DNA from: an uncultured Burkholderiales bacterium
Lineage (GTDB): Bacteria > Pseudomonadota > Gammaproteobacteria > Burkholderiales > Burkholderiaceae_C
DNA length: 64,000 nucleotides
Assembly: GCA_903871545.1 (NCBI GenBank)
Contig: CAIQHG010000083.1
Location: forward strand, 54,178 to 118,177
Direction: 5' to 3'
Shown here: positions 17,102 to 26,101 of the stretch, in pieces
Numbering within the stretch: the first letter of the stretch is position 1
Layout: every line of letters begins with the position of its first letter
Program-made: the position numbers and the translations under genes
The notes under the pieces: generated by a model
Seen by the model: the letters and a program-made list of their open reading frames with translations, nothing else
Told to the model about the DNA's origin: nothing
Databases searched by the model: none

Positions 17102-18964
17102 ATGACAGCGAATACATCTTACCGAACAACCCCCCTTCGAATAGGGTGTGCAACTGGTTTTTGGGGCGACTCAGAGGCAGGTGCAGGGCAATTGGTGATG
17201 CACGGTGAAATCGATTATTTGGTGTTTGATTTTTTAGCTGAGATCACGATGTCGCTTCTTGCGCGCGCGCGCGCAAAATCCCCTGAAGCGGGTTATGCGC
17301 CTGATTTTGTTCGCATTATCGCTTCCCTGGGATCAGAGCTAAAAGCGCGAGGCATCAAGGTGGTATCAAATGGTGGGGGCGTAAACCCGCAGGCCTGTGC
17401 GCAGGCTTTAAGCAAAGAGCTCCGTGCGCTTGGGGTGGACTTGAAAATAGCAGTTGTGAGCGGAGATGACCTGAGACACCGAGTGGCTGAATTTCAGGAG
17501 CAGGGCGTGCGAGAGATGTTCAGTGGTGAGTCTATGCCACCCCAATTCTTGAGCGTCAATGCCTATCTTGGTGCTCAGCCAATAGCCCATGCCCTTGCTG
17601 GTGGAGCGGACATTGTTATTACCGGGCGAGTGGTAGATAGCGCAGTCACACTGGGACCCTTGGTGCATGAATTCGGGTGGTCATGGACGGACTGGGACAA
17701 GTTGGCCTTGGGTAGCCTGGCTGGTCACGTGATTGAATGCGGCGCACAGGCCACAGGGGGCCTATTCACCGACTGGGAGCGCGTCCCTGGCTGGGACAAT
17801 ATGGGTCTACCAATTGCCGAGTGCTATGCATCCGGTGAGAGTTTTGTACTCACCAAGCCTGAAAACACGGGCGGGCTGATCATTCCTCTAAGCGTTGCAG
17901 AGCAAATTCTCTATGAGATAGGCGACCCATCTGCCTACCAAATTCCCGATGTGATTTGCGACTTTAGACATCTAACTTTGAGCCAAGACGGCCCCGAGCG
18001 GGTTCGTGTGAGTGGTGCCAGGGGTATGGCTGCACCTACACATTACAAGGTGAGCGCAACCTACGCTGATGGTTGGCGTCTTTTTACTACGTTGATGATT
18101 GGTGGCAAAGATGCGGTAAGGAAAGCGAAACGAGTTGGTGATTCGATTTTACAGCGCACACGCCGTCTCATGGCTGAGCGGGGTTGGGCAGACTATAGTG
18201 AAACGAGCATTGAGGTGTTAGGCGGCGAGAGCACATACGGTCCGCACTCGCGAACGCGCGAGACCCGCGAGGTGATTCTTAAAATAGCCGCCAAACACGC
18301 TTCACGCGAAGCGTTGGAGCTCTTAGCACGCGAGATTGCCCCCTCTGCTACTTCCATGGCTCAGGGCATTACGGGTTTTGCTGCGGGTCGTGCAACGCCT
18401 TCACCCGTCGTGCGTTTGTTCTCGTTCTTAAGCGAGCGAAGTGGGGTGAAAGCTTCTATTTTGGTAGAAGGGGAGTTGCTACATTTTCAAGAGGTTTTCA
18501 ACCCTTCGGTACTCACTCCTGGGACTACTTCATCCCCCAATCATCTGTCAACTCAAGTGCCCTCTCATTTGTCTACACTGGCTAATGCAAAAGGTGATGC
18601 AAAAGGTGAAGCAAAAGGTGAAACGCAATCGGTCCCGCTTTTAATAGTTGCATGTGCACGCAGCGGTGATAAAGGGGATATGTCCAACATCGGTATCATC
18701 GCTCGCAGCCCGGAGCTGTTCGCGGTGTTAGAGCAAGAGCTTACAAGTGAGAGAGTCGCCCACTACCTCTCGCATGTCGCTTTGGGTCGGGTCACCCGCT
18801 ATACCCTGCCTGGGATCTTTGCCTTTAATTTTACGCTCGAGAACGCGCTCGGCGGAGGCGGTGTTGTTTCGCTGCGCTACGACCCTCAGGGCAAAGCACT
18901 GGCACAAATGTTGTTGGATATGCAGGTGAATATCCCCGCCTCACTCGCAAAGGCTTTGTTATGA
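17102..18964 (+). CDS. AtuA-family protein (acyclic terpene utilization)
   Basis: About 620 residues from the ATG at 17102 (MTANTSYRTTPLRIG); a longer frame from a TTG at 17036 overlaps the hydratase gene and is less likely. The N-terminal two thirds is the DUF1446 domain (FWGDSEAGAGQLV, VSNGGGVNP, GADIVITGRVVDSA). The C-terminal part (LIVACARSGDKGDMSNIGI to LGGGGVVSLRYD) is the small domain fused to it in AtuA. Between them lies a low-complexity linker with AKGD/AKGE repeats. The family is required for citronellol/geraniol use in Pseudomonas, but its reaction is not established. The stop overlaps the TetR gene by ATGA. Its presence is the main reason to compare island A with Atu pathways. 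Confidence 0.88.
   Translation: MTANTSYRTTPLRIGCATGFWGDSEAGAGQLVMHGEIDYLVFDFLAEITMSLLARARAKSPEAGYAPDFVRIIASLGSELKARGIKVVSNGGGVNPQACAQALSKELRALGVDLKIAVVSGDDLRHRVAEFQEQGVREMFSGESMPPQFLSVNAYLGAQPIAHALAGGADIVITGRVVDSAVTLGPLVHEFGWSWTDWDKLALGSLAGHVIECGAQATGGLFTDWERVPGWDNMGLPIAECYASGESFVLTKPENTGGLIIPLSVAEQILYEIGDPSAYQIPDVICDFRHLTLSQDGPERVRVSGARGMAAPTHYKVSATYADGWRLFTTLMIGGKDAVRKAKRVGDSILQRTRRLMAERGWADYSETSIEVLGGESTYGPHSRTRETREVILKIAAKHASREALELLAREIAPSATSMAQGITGFAAGRATPSPVVRLFSFLSERSGVKASILVEGELLHFQEVFNPSVLTPGTTSSPNHLSTQVPSHLSTLANAKGDAKGEAKGETQSVPLLIVACARSGDKGDMSNIGIIARSPELFAVLEQELTSERVAHYLSHVALGRVTRYTLPGIFAFNFTLENALGGGGVVSLRYDPQGKALAQMLLDMQVNIPASLAKALL
18587..18622 (+). repeat. Three 12-base tandem repeats in the AtuA linker
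   Basis: GCAAAAGGTGAT followed by two copies of GCAAAAGGTGAA, coding for AKGD-AKGE-AKGE. The repeat is in frame, so copy-number change would only lengthen or shorten the interdomain linker. Confidence 0.85.
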
Positions 18965-19740
18965 ATACGGCCCTTGACACCAAGTCCCCTGTAACTCATG
19001 CTTTTGGTAAACAAACACCCAGGCGCTTGCGTCGGGCCGCTGAAATAATAGCGGCCGCTCGCGATATTTTTTTGGAGAAGGGATTCGAGCGCGCGTCGGT
19101 CAGCGAGATAGCCTCTAAAGTTGGCGTAGTTGAGGGCTTGCTCTATTCATACTATCCGACTAAAAGGGACATGCTCAACGAGGTCTTGCGCGGCATGTAT
19201 GAGCCACTTATTCAAGAGATGGAGGAGGGCTTTAACCGCATAGATGGCTTGCACAGTCGAATGCGGTTTTTAGTTTGGCGTCACCTGCGCGTGTATGTTG
19301 AAGACCCCGGACTCTCTAGACTCGTTTTACATGAGGTGCGGACTCGACCCGAATATTTCAATTCCGCTTTGCATGGGCTTCATGTTAGGTATACCGAATT
19401 TTTAATGCGCACAGTGCGCGACGCAGTTGTGGACGGTGAGTTGCCCAAAGATACCGACAGCGCAATGGTCAGAGGGATCGTCTACGGGGGGCTTGAGCAC
19501 CGAATGTGGGGGGTGCTGTTTGGACGTGATAGTGTGGACTTAGAGCTAGAGACAGATCGTTTTACGAAAATGGTGCTACGCGGCATATTGCCCGAAACAC
19601 ACAGCGAGTTGGTATCCACTGCGTCGACCCTTAATCCTAGCAACGCCGACATCGAGCGTCGTCTCCAGCGTCTTGAAAAGATAGTGAGCGCGGGGGAGCC
19701 TTTATCGTCTGTAAAACCGCGTGACAAGAAGACTAAGTGA
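18961..19740 (+). CDS. TetR-family transcriptional regulator
   Basis: 259 residues. The N-terminal helix-turn-helix is at about 43-72 (RASVSEIASKVGVVEGLLYSYY), a classic TetR_N domain; the C-terminal part would bind a ligand, often an acyl-CoA in such operons. It lies within the operon between the AtuA and carboxylase genes and overlaps both neighbours by 4 bases, so it is coexpressed with what it probably controls. AtuR in Pseudomonas is also a TetR regulator; equivalence is inference. An Arg/Lys-rich tail (RRLQRLEKIVSAG, VKPRDKKTK) extends beyond the usual end. A candidate operator is the inverted repeat at 8277-8298. Confidence 0.9.
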   Translation: MNTALDTKSPVTHAFGKQTPRRLRRAAEIIAAARDIFLEKGFERASVSEIASKVGVVEGLLYSYYPTKRDMLNEVLRGMYEPLIQEMEEGFNRIDGLHSRMRFLVWRHLRVYVEDPGLSRLVLHEVRTRPEYFNSALHGLHVRYTEFLMRTVRDAVVDGELPKDTDSAMVRGIVYGGLEHRMWGVLFGRDSVDLELETDRFTKMVLRGILPETHSELVSTASTLNPSNADIERRLQRLEKIVSAGEPLSSVKPRDKKTK

Positions 19741-21224
19741 AGACAATGAAAAAAAAGACAATCAAAAAACTATTCATAGCCAACCGAGCGGAAATTGCGC
19801 TTCGGATCTTGCGCACAGCGAGACGTCTTGGCATCACGACCGTTGTGCCTATGCATAATCAAGACCAATACGGGCCGGCTCTTGCAGAGGCCGACGAAAT
19901 TGTGGAAGTCTTCGGCGCACCCGCTGTTGCAGCTTGGTTAGATATAGAGGGCATTGTCGCTGCAGCAATTGGTGCGGGTTGCGACGCGGTTCACCCTGGG
20001 TACGGATTTCTGTCGGAGAACGCGTCGTTTGCCAAAGCAGTTGTGCAGGCGGGGCTTATTTTTGTTGGCCCGTCAGCCGAGGTGATTGAGCTCATGGGGG
20101 ACAAGATCAGTGCGCGCCACTTTGCCGTGAAGCAGGGAGTTCCCGTGACGCCCTCTGCTGATGAGGCGGATGACCCAGCAACTTTCGAGAAACGTGCGCT
20201 TGAGACAGGATTTCCTTTGCTCATCAAAGGCGCGGCGGGTGGGGGCGGTAAAGGGATGCAGATCGCTCGCACCAAGCAAGACCTCTCTCAAGCGATCCGA
20301 GTCGCACGCGCTGAGAGCCTTCGCTACTTTGGTGATGGAAGGCTTTTTGCAGAGCGCTTTGTCGAGCAGCCTCGCCACATAGAGGTTCAGGTTTTTGGCG
20401 ATACAAACGGCAACGTAATTCACCTGGGTGAGCGGGAGTGCTCTATTCAGCGACGTTTCCAAAAGCTGATTGAAGAGTCCCCCGCTCCTGCGTTACCCAG
20501 CGCACTGCGCGAGCGAATCTGCTCTGCAGCCGTCAAACTGGCGAGCGCAGCTAAATATCAAAACGCCGGGACAGTCGAGTTCATCGTCTCGCCTGAGGGA
20601 GAGTTCTTCTTTCTTGAAATGAACACACGCCTTCAAGTTGAACACCCCGTGACTGAAATGGTCACTGGCCTGGATCTGGTTGAGTTACAAATTGCAATAG
20701 CTGAAGGGGAGGTTATGCCCCTTAAACAACACGAAGTCCAGTTCAACGGTCACTCCATTGAATGCCGAATCTTGGCTGAGGACGCAGACGCTGGGTTCGT
20801 GCCCGATACGGGCAAAGTACTGCTACTCAACGTACCTAGCGGACCAGGCGTTCGATTTGACTGCGGTGTGACACAGGGCGCGCCGGTTACGGCTGACTTT
20901 GACTCCCTTCTCGCTAAGTTGGTCGTGCACGGCGCTGACCGTGCGGTTGCCATCTCTCGTATGCGAAGCGCGTTGGCCCAGACGACCATGCTTGGTGTGA
21001 CGATTAACAATGACTTTTTGTCTCGCGTCTTACATCACGCTGCCTTTGCGAGGGGGGAAACCGATACCGGCTTTTTGGAGCGTCACAAAGCCGACCTGAC
21101 CCAAGCCGGCTTGACCCTTACCGAGCAACAGATGGTGCTTGCCGCCGCCGCCAGCGCAACGCCTGATATCTCAATGACCACAATCCCCGAGCCCTACGCA
21201 TCCATGGGCGCTTGGCGCAACTGA
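19737..21224 (+). CDS. Acyl-CoA carboxylase alpha subunit, biotin carboxylase part
   Basis: 495-residue biotin carboxylase with ATP-grasp fold. It carboxylates biotin with ATP and bicarbonate. Visible are the N-terminal IANRAEIALRILRTARRLG, the ATP-binding glycine loop KGAAGGGGKGMQIA, and EMNTRLQVEHPVTE. The GTG at 19737 overlaps the TetR stop; an ATG lies three codons on. In methylcrotonyl- and geranyl-CoA carboxylases this domain is fused to the BT and biotin-carrier domains. Here the frame stops after ASMGAWRN, exactly where fused homologs read through (GWRLN), and the rest follows in another frame from 21233. So it is either a natural split or a frameshifted fusion. Confidence 0.9.
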   Translation: MKTMKKKTIKKLFIANRAEIALRILRTARRLGITTVVPMHNQDQYGPALAEADEIVEVFGAPAVAAWLDIEGIVAAAIGAGCDAVHPGYGFLSENASFAKAVVQAGLIFVGPSAEVIELMGDKISARHFAVKQGVPVTPSADEADDPATFEKRALETGFPLLIKGAAGGGGKGMQIARTKQDLSQAIRVARAESLRYFGDGRLFAERFVEQPRHIEVQVFGDTNGNVIHLGERECSIQRRFQKLIEESPAPALPSALRERICSAAVKLASAAKYQNAGTVEFIVSPEGEFFFLEMNTRLQVEHPVTEMVTGLDLVELQIAIAEGEVMPLKQHEVQFNGHSIECRILAEDADAGFVPDTGKVLLLNVPSGPGVRFDCGVTQGAPVTADFDSLLAKLVVHGADRAVAISRMRSALAQTTMLGVTINNDFLSRVLHHAAFARGETDTGFLERHKADLTQAGLTLTEQQMVLAAAASATPDISMTTIPEPYASMGAWRN

Positions 21225-21232
21225 TCCCTAAC

Positions 21233-21724
21233 ATGACCACACTCCAGTTTTTAGATTCACTAGACACCAAGCATCAAGTGCAGGTCCGAGCCCAGACCGT
21301 GTTTGTAGACGGCGTCCCCATTGAAGTGCGAAAGCAGGCGCAGGCGGGCTTTGTATGTACACAAAACGGCCACTCTGAGCGACTAATAGCAGTTGCGAAT
21401 GGGGACACAATTTATGTCCAATTGCGCGGACGCAGCGTAAAGCTCCAAAGGGTGGACCCCACACGCGCAGCTCGCGCAGGCTCGACCGGGGGAGACGGTG
21501 CATCGCACGCGCCTATGCCCGGGGTGGTTGTGGCGCTGTTGGTTAAGGCGGGTCAGCAAGTTAAAAAGGGAGACCCACTTTTAGTAATTGAGAGTATGAA
21601 AATGCAGATGACTATATCTTCTGAGTTGGACGGATCAGTAAAAGAGCTACCCCTCGCAGTTGGGCAGACCTTTCAACGTAGCGACACGTTGGTGCTTGTG
21701 ATTCCTAACGGAGACGCCCTATGA
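21233..21724 (+). CDS. Acyl-CoA carboxylase BT/biotin carrier subunit
   Basis: 163 residues. Residues 1-75 resemble the BT barrel that docks the alpha to the beta subunit in methylcrotonyl/geranyl-type carboxylases (VFVDGVPIEVRK, IYVQLRGRSVKLQ). Residues 92-163 are a biotinyl domain with the attachment site ESMKMQ, biotin on Lys123. APMPGVV starts the lipoyl-like fold. It starts 8 bases after the biotin carboxylase stop with no clear ribosome binding site. Its open frame extends back to 21212, overlapping the end of that gene, which would suit translational coupling or a frameshifted ancestral fusion. It overlaps the next gene by ATGA. Confidence 0.88.
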   Translation: MTTLQFLDSLDTKHQVQVRAQTVFVDGVPIEVRKQAQAGFVCTQNGHSERLIAVANGDTIYVQLRGRSVKLQRVDPTRAARAGSTGGDGASHAPMPGVVVALLVKAGQQVKKGDPLLVIESMKMQMTISSELDGSVKELPLAVGQTFQRSDTLVLVIPNGDAL

Positions 21725-23328
21725 GCCGCATCATCAGCAAAATTGATACTGCATCGGCGAGTTATAAAAAAAACTACGATGCGATGACTGAAAAAGTACA
21801 AGCACTTAAGGATCAGGTGCATAAAGCTCGATTTGAGAGACCAGAGCGAGACGTAGAGCGTCTGCGGCGCCAGAAAAAGCTAACAGTACGCGAGCGCCTT
21901 GATCTTTTACTCGATCCGGGTACGCCCTTTTTGGAGATTGGCACGTTGGTCGCAAATAAGGCCTACACAGGGGATGTGCACGGGGCTGGACAGGTCTCAG
22001 GGATTGGCATTATTCATGGCCGAGAGGTCATTATCCACGCGGACGACCCCAGTATAAAGGGGGGGGCGTGGTATCCGCTATCGGTTAAGAAAATTGTTCG
22101 TACCTTAGACATTGCAATTGAAAACCATTTACCCGTGATTCACTTATGTGACAGTGCGGGTGGGTTTTTGCCCTTGCAGTCCGAGCTCTTTCCGGACCGT
22201 CACGCGGCGGGGCGAATTTTTCGCAACCAATGCACGCTCTCCAAAATGGGTATACCCCAAATTGCAGTGGTTTTAGGGCACTGCACCGCGGGTGGGGCGT
22301 ATATTCCCGCGTTGTCTGATTACAGTGTGATCGTGCGCGGTAATGGAGGGGTTTTTTTGGGGGGCCCACCCCTCGTAAAAGCGGCAACAGGGGAAGTCGT
22401 ATCAGCTGAGGATTTGGGGGGCGCTGCGATGCACACCTCCGTATCGGGGACTTGTGACTATGCGGCGGATGACGAACCGCACGCGATGGCAATTGCCCGT
22501 GATATTTTCTACAACACCTCCCCCATCGCTAAACAAGTAATTGACCGAGTCCAAGCTCAGCCCCCTTTTTACGATCCAAGGGAGCTTTACGGTATCGTTC
22601 CAACCGACTGGAAAACCGGCTTTGATATGCGCGAGGTGATTGCGCGTGTTGTTGACGCAAGTAACTTTCACGAGTACCAGCCCGATTACGGCACAACGAT
22701 GATTTGCGGCTACGCGCGTATTTGGGGCTGTAAGGTCGGCATATTGGCCAACAACGGCGTGCTCTTTAACGACAGCTCACTTAAGGCTGCGCACTTTATG
22801 CGTTTATGCGACCGTGACCGCACGCCCTTAGTGTTTCTTCAAAATATTACCGGCTATATGGTGGGCCGCGAGTACGAGGAGCGCGGCATCACCAAGGACG
22901 GCGCCAAAATGATCATGACCCAAGTTGGCTGCACGGTGCCAAAGTTCACCGTCATTGTTGGCGGATCCTTTGGTGCGGGGAATTACGGGATGTGTGGCAG
23001 GGCCTTTGATGGTCGCTTTTTGTGGATGTGGCCTCAATCGCAAATTGCTGTCATGGGGGCTGAGCAGGCAGCGAACACTTTAGCGGATGTCAAGATCCGA
23101 CAACTTGAGCGCAATGGGCATCAATTAAGTGCCCAAGAGATTGCAGCGATTCGTGAGCCGGTGTTGGCAAGCTTTGAAGCAGAGAGCGATGCGTACTACT
23201 CGACCTCCCAGATGTGGGACGACGGTATTTTGGACCCACTCGATACCCGCAACGCTTTAGGCATGGCAATAGTGTCATCACTTAATGCGCCTTTTTCTGA
23301 GCCAGGTTACGGCGTGCTAAGGTTGTAG
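21721..23328 (+). CDS. Acyl-CoA carboxylase beta (carboxyltransferase) subunit
   Basis: 535-residue carboxyltransferase of the methylcrotonyl/geranyl-CoA carboxylase family. It moves CO2 from biotin to an enoyl-CoA branch carbon. The N-terminal half has HLCDSAGGFLPLQ, GHCTAGGAYIPALSD and FLGGPPLVKAATGEVVSAEDLGG; the C-terminal half has NNGVLFNDSSLKAAHF, LQNITGYMVGREYEERGI and GGSFGAGNYGMCGRAF for the second oxyanion hole. It begins at the ATG overlapping the carrier gene. Whether it prefers methylcrotonyl-, geranyl- or another 3-methyl-enoyl-CoA depends on pocket residues I cannot assign without alignment. The Atu-like neighbours favour a longer isoprenoid chain. Confidence 0.92.
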   Translation: MSRIISKIDTASASYKKNYDAMTEKVQALKDQVHKARFERPERDVERLRRQKKLTVRERLDLLLDPGTPFLEIGTLVANKAYTGDVHGAGQVSGIGIIHGREVIIHADDPSIKGGAWYPLSVKKIVRTLDIAIENHLPVIHLCDSAGGFLPLQSELFPDRHAAGRIFRNQCTLSKMGIPQIAVVLGHCTAGGAYIPALSDYSVIVRGNGGVFLGGPPLVKAATGEVVSAEDLGGAAMHTSVSGTCDYAADDEPHAMAIARDIFYNTSPIAKQVIDRVQAQPPFYDPRELYGIVPTDWKTGFDMREVIARVVDASNFHEYQPDYGTTMICGYARIWGCKVGILANNGVLFNDSSLKAAHFMRLCDRDRTPLVFLQNITGYMVGREYEERGITKDGAKMIMTQVGCTVPKFTVIVGGSFGAGNYGMCGRAFDGRFLWMWPQSQIAVMGAEQAANTLADVKIRQLERNGHQLSAQEIAAIREPVLASFEAESDAYYSTSQMWDDGILDPLDTRNALGMAIVSSLNAPFSEPGYGVLRL

Positions 23329-23362
23329 TTCACGCTAGTTAAATTAAGCACAAGGAGTCCGT

Positions 23363-25051
23363 ATGATTAACGTCGGTGATGGCTCTACCATAGGGGAGAC
23401 CTTTTTACGGGCAGCTAGCACGTACTCGGATAAGTCCTTCTTGGCGGTTCCGCCAAACCCAGGGCGGGCTTATTCGCCAAAGGGGCGTGAAATTAGCTAC
23501 AGCGAAGCCGCCAAAGCGGTTGGCGAATTGGCCACAGTTTATAAAGCAGCAGGCTACGGAGTGGGTCACCGCGTCTCGCTCTTACTTGAAAACCGGCCCG
23601 ACCATATCTTGCATAAACTTGCGATGAATACGCTTGGCGTGTGTTGTGTGCCGCTGAACCCGGATCACCGGGCGCGCGAGTTGGCCTACGTACTTGATCA
23701 TGCGAAGGTGGACCTTGTTATTTGTTTAGAGTCCCTTGAGCCGCAGCTTCGTCTGGCGATGGAGCAAACCGAACACAACAAGCCAAAGGTCGCGATCTTC
23801 GAGCACTTTGTAAACAACTTGCCTCCACCCAAGCACATTGCGAGATCGACAGCGCCTGATGCCGCAACGCCTGCAAGCATTTTGTACACATCTGGCACAA
23901 CGGGGCGTCCCAAAGGGTGCGTGCTTTCTCACGAATATGAGCTCACCGCGGGCGCTTGGTACGCAACGCGCGCAGGGCTATCGACATTTAATGAGGCCAG
24001 TGAGCGCATCTATAACCCCTTGCCCCTCTTTCACGTTAACTCCTCAATCTTTTCTTTTTACTGCTCGATGTTGATGGGCAATTGCCAGATTCAGACCGAC
24101 CGCTTCCAGCCCTCTCGTTGGTGGACTGAGGTGTATGAGTCCAAAGCCACCGTTGTGCATTACCTTGGAGTTGTTGTACCGATGTTGCTTGGGCAAGACA
24201 GGCATCCTCATGAGCGCGATCACTTAGTGCGCTTTGCCATTGGCGCAGGTGTCGAGCCCCAACGCCACAAAGCCTTTGAGGAACGGTTTGGTTTTCCCTT
24301 GATCGAGATATGGGGCATGACGGAGATGGTGCGAGCCATCATTGATAACCAGTTGCCAAGAGAGGTGGGCACGCGTGCGTTTGGTCGGGCCACGCCAGGA
24401 ATAGAGGTGCGAGTTGTGAACGACCACGGTGTAGATGTAAGGGACGGGCAAGAGGGCGAGATGGTGATACGTCACAGCGAAGCAGAGCCGCGCAAATATT
24501 TTTTTAGTGGCTACCTTGACGACGAGGCGGCCACTGAAGAGGCTTGGCGCGGGGGGTGGTTTCATACGGGCGATATAGTGACGCGGGATGCAAGTGGTTT
24601 GCTGCGTTTTATAGATAGACGTAAAAATATCATTCGTCGCTCGGGTGAAAATATCGCCGCCGCCGAGGTGGAGGCTTTGCTGCAGGCGCACCCTCTTGTT
24701 GAAAATGTAGCCGTACTAGCAGTGAAAGATGAGTTACGAGAGGAAGAGGTATTGGCCTGCGTCGTGTTAAAGGATAAGGCAATAAAAGCAATCGCAGGCA
24801 CAAGCACAAGCGCAATGGCTACCGCCAAAGTGCTCTTTGATTACTGCAACGCGAACTTGGCTTACTACAAGACACCGGGTTGGTTGTATCTCACCGACAG
24901 CATTCCGACCACTGCCACACAAAAAATTCAGAAGCACCAAATCTTTGAGCCTGGCCTTGACCCGCGCACATTGGCGGGCATGATGGATTTGCGCGGGTTC
25001 AAAAAACGCGATTCCCGCGCATCATCCACTCAAACACCCCCTAGACCCTGA
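23363..25051 (+). CDS. AMP-binding acyl-CoA ligase, CaiC-like
   Basis: 562-residue adenylate-forming ligase. The P-loop is LYTSGTTGRPKGCVLSH, then YNPLPLFHVNS, IEIWGMTEMVRA, the hinge FHTGDIVTRDASGLLRFIDRRKN and IIRRSGENIAAAEVEALL. The profile is like carnitine-CoA ligase CaiC and crotonobetaine-type enzymes, which act on small or polar acids. AAGGAG lies 6 bases upstream of the ATG. It is the second CoA ligase of island A, so the pathway may activate two different acids, or the two may have overlapping ranges. An Ala/Thr/Ser-rich insert (KAIAGTSTSAMATAKV) near residue 480 is unusual. Confidence 0.9.
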   Translation: MINVGDGSTIGETFLRAASTYSDKSFLAVPPNPGRAYSPKGREISYSEAAKAVGELATVYKAAGYGVGHRVSLLLENRPDHILHKLAMNTLGVCCVPLNPDHRARELAYVLDHAKVDLVICLESLEPQLRLAMEQTEHNKPKVAIFEHFVNNLPPPKHIARSTAPDAATPASILYTSGTTGRPKGCVLSHEYELTAGAWYATRAGLSTFNEASERIYNPLPLFHVNSSIFSFYCSMLMGNCQIQTDRFQPSRWWTEVYESKATVVHYLGVVVPMLLGQDRHPHERDHLVRFAIGAGVEPQRHKAFEERFGFPLIEIWGMTEMVRAIIDNQLPREVGTRAFGRATPGIEVRVVNDHGVDVRDGQEGEMVIRHSEAEPRKYFFSGYLDDEAATEEAWRGGWFHTGDIVTRDASGLLRFIDRRKNIIRRSGENIAAAEVEALLQAHPLVENVAVLAVKDELREEEVLACVVLKDKAIKAIAGTSTSAMATAKVLFDYCNANLAYYKTPGWLYLTDSIPTTATQKIQKHQIFEPGLDPRTLAGMMDLRGFKKRDSRASSTQTPPRP

Positions 25052-25099
25052 TCTCTTTGTTCTTGTTGCTTAGCCCTTAACCTTTACTTTCTTCATCCT

Positions 25100-26092
25100 A
25101 TGCCACTGCCCAAAATCTTTCAAAACGCGCTGAGCATCCCAGCAATAGGCTCGCCCATGTTTTTGGTCTCCTTCCCCCCACTCGTCACCGCGCAGTGCAA
25201 AGCGGGCGTGGTCGGCACATTCCCCCATGTCAACGCACGCACCTCAGAGCAGTTTGACACTTGGCTAAGCCTTATTGAAACTGAACTGGCAAGCGAGAGG
25301 ACTCAAAAACCCTTTTCTGCAATTGCACCCCACGGTGTTAACCTCATTGTTCACCGTTCTAACCCAAGGTTTGATCCGGACCTTGAACTCGTTATAAAAC
25401 ACCGCGTTCCGTTTGTCATTACCTGTCTTGGCCACCCTGGCAAAGTGGTCGAAGCAGTCCACGGCTATGGAGGCGTAGTTTTTTGTGACATCACAAGTGC
25501 CGAGCATGCGCGCAAGTCCATCGACTCCGGTGCGGACGGCCTGATCTGCGTGGGAGCTGGGGCGGGTGGTCATGCATCTACACAAAGTGCGTTCTCACTC
25601 GTGCGTGAAATTAGAGAATTTTGGGACGGGTGTCTCGTGCTAGGTGGTGGCATCAATGACGGGTTCCAGATACGCGCTGCTGAGTCTTTGGGGGCTGACT
25701 TGGTTTATATGGGCACTCGTTTTATTGCCACCCAAGAGTCAAACGCTCAGCAAGAGTTCAAGCAAATGTTGATAGACTGCGATGTCTCCGATTTGATCTA
25801 TACCGATAGACTGTCGGGCATTCATGCCAACTTTCTCAAACCCTCCCTTGACAAGTGGGGCGTAGACGTTTACCAACTCCCGCCCAAAAAAGCCGACATG
25901 TCCTCCTTAACAGATACCAACGCCAAACTCTGGAAGGACTTGTGGAGCGCTGGGCAGGGCATTGCCACTATTCACGACGCGCCGTGCGTGAGCGATTTAG
26001 TTGCACGCATTAGCAACGAGTATGAAATAGCCTGCAAAATGGGTCCTAGCCACGCTATCAAGCAGCCTGCCCTTGGGCACGCAAACAGCTGA
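25100..26092 (+). CDS. Nitronate monooxygenase/NPD-like FMN protein
   Basis: 330-residue TIM-barrel flavoprotein of the 2-nitropropane dioxygenase family. The FMN phosphate region is CVGAGAGGHAST followed by VLGGGINDGFQIRAAESLGADLVYMGTRF. IGSPMFLVSFPPLVTAQCKAGVVGTFP at the N terminus is typical of class I members. The best known activity is oxidation of nitronates, but many members in fatty-acid or CoA gene clusters have unknown oxidoreductase or isomerase roles. Here it stands 49 bases after the CoA ligase and 9 before the next gene. No ribosome binding site is evident before the ATG. The precise role in island A is unknown. Confidence 0.85.
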   Translation: MPLPKIFQNALSIPAIGSPMFLVSFPPLVTAQCKAGVVGTFPHVNARTSEQFDTWLSLIETELASERTQKPFSAIAPHGVNLIVHRSNPRFDPDLELVIKHRVPFVITCLGHPGKVVEAVHGYGGVVFCDITSAEHARKSIDSGADGLICVGAGAGGHASTQSAFSLVREIREFWDGCLVLGGGINDGFQIRAAESLGADLVYMGTRFIATQESNAQQEFKQMLIDCDVSDLIYTDRLSGIHANFLKPSLDKWGVDVYQLPPKKADMSSLTDTNAKLWKDLWSAGQGIATIHDAPCVSDLVARISNEYEIACKMGPSHAIKQPALGHANS

Positions 26093-26101
26093 AATAAACA
26101 T

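Noticed and set aside
24224..24691. 155-codon minus-strand frame
   Set aside because: Antisense shadow of the CaiC-like ligase; composition does not look like a real protein.
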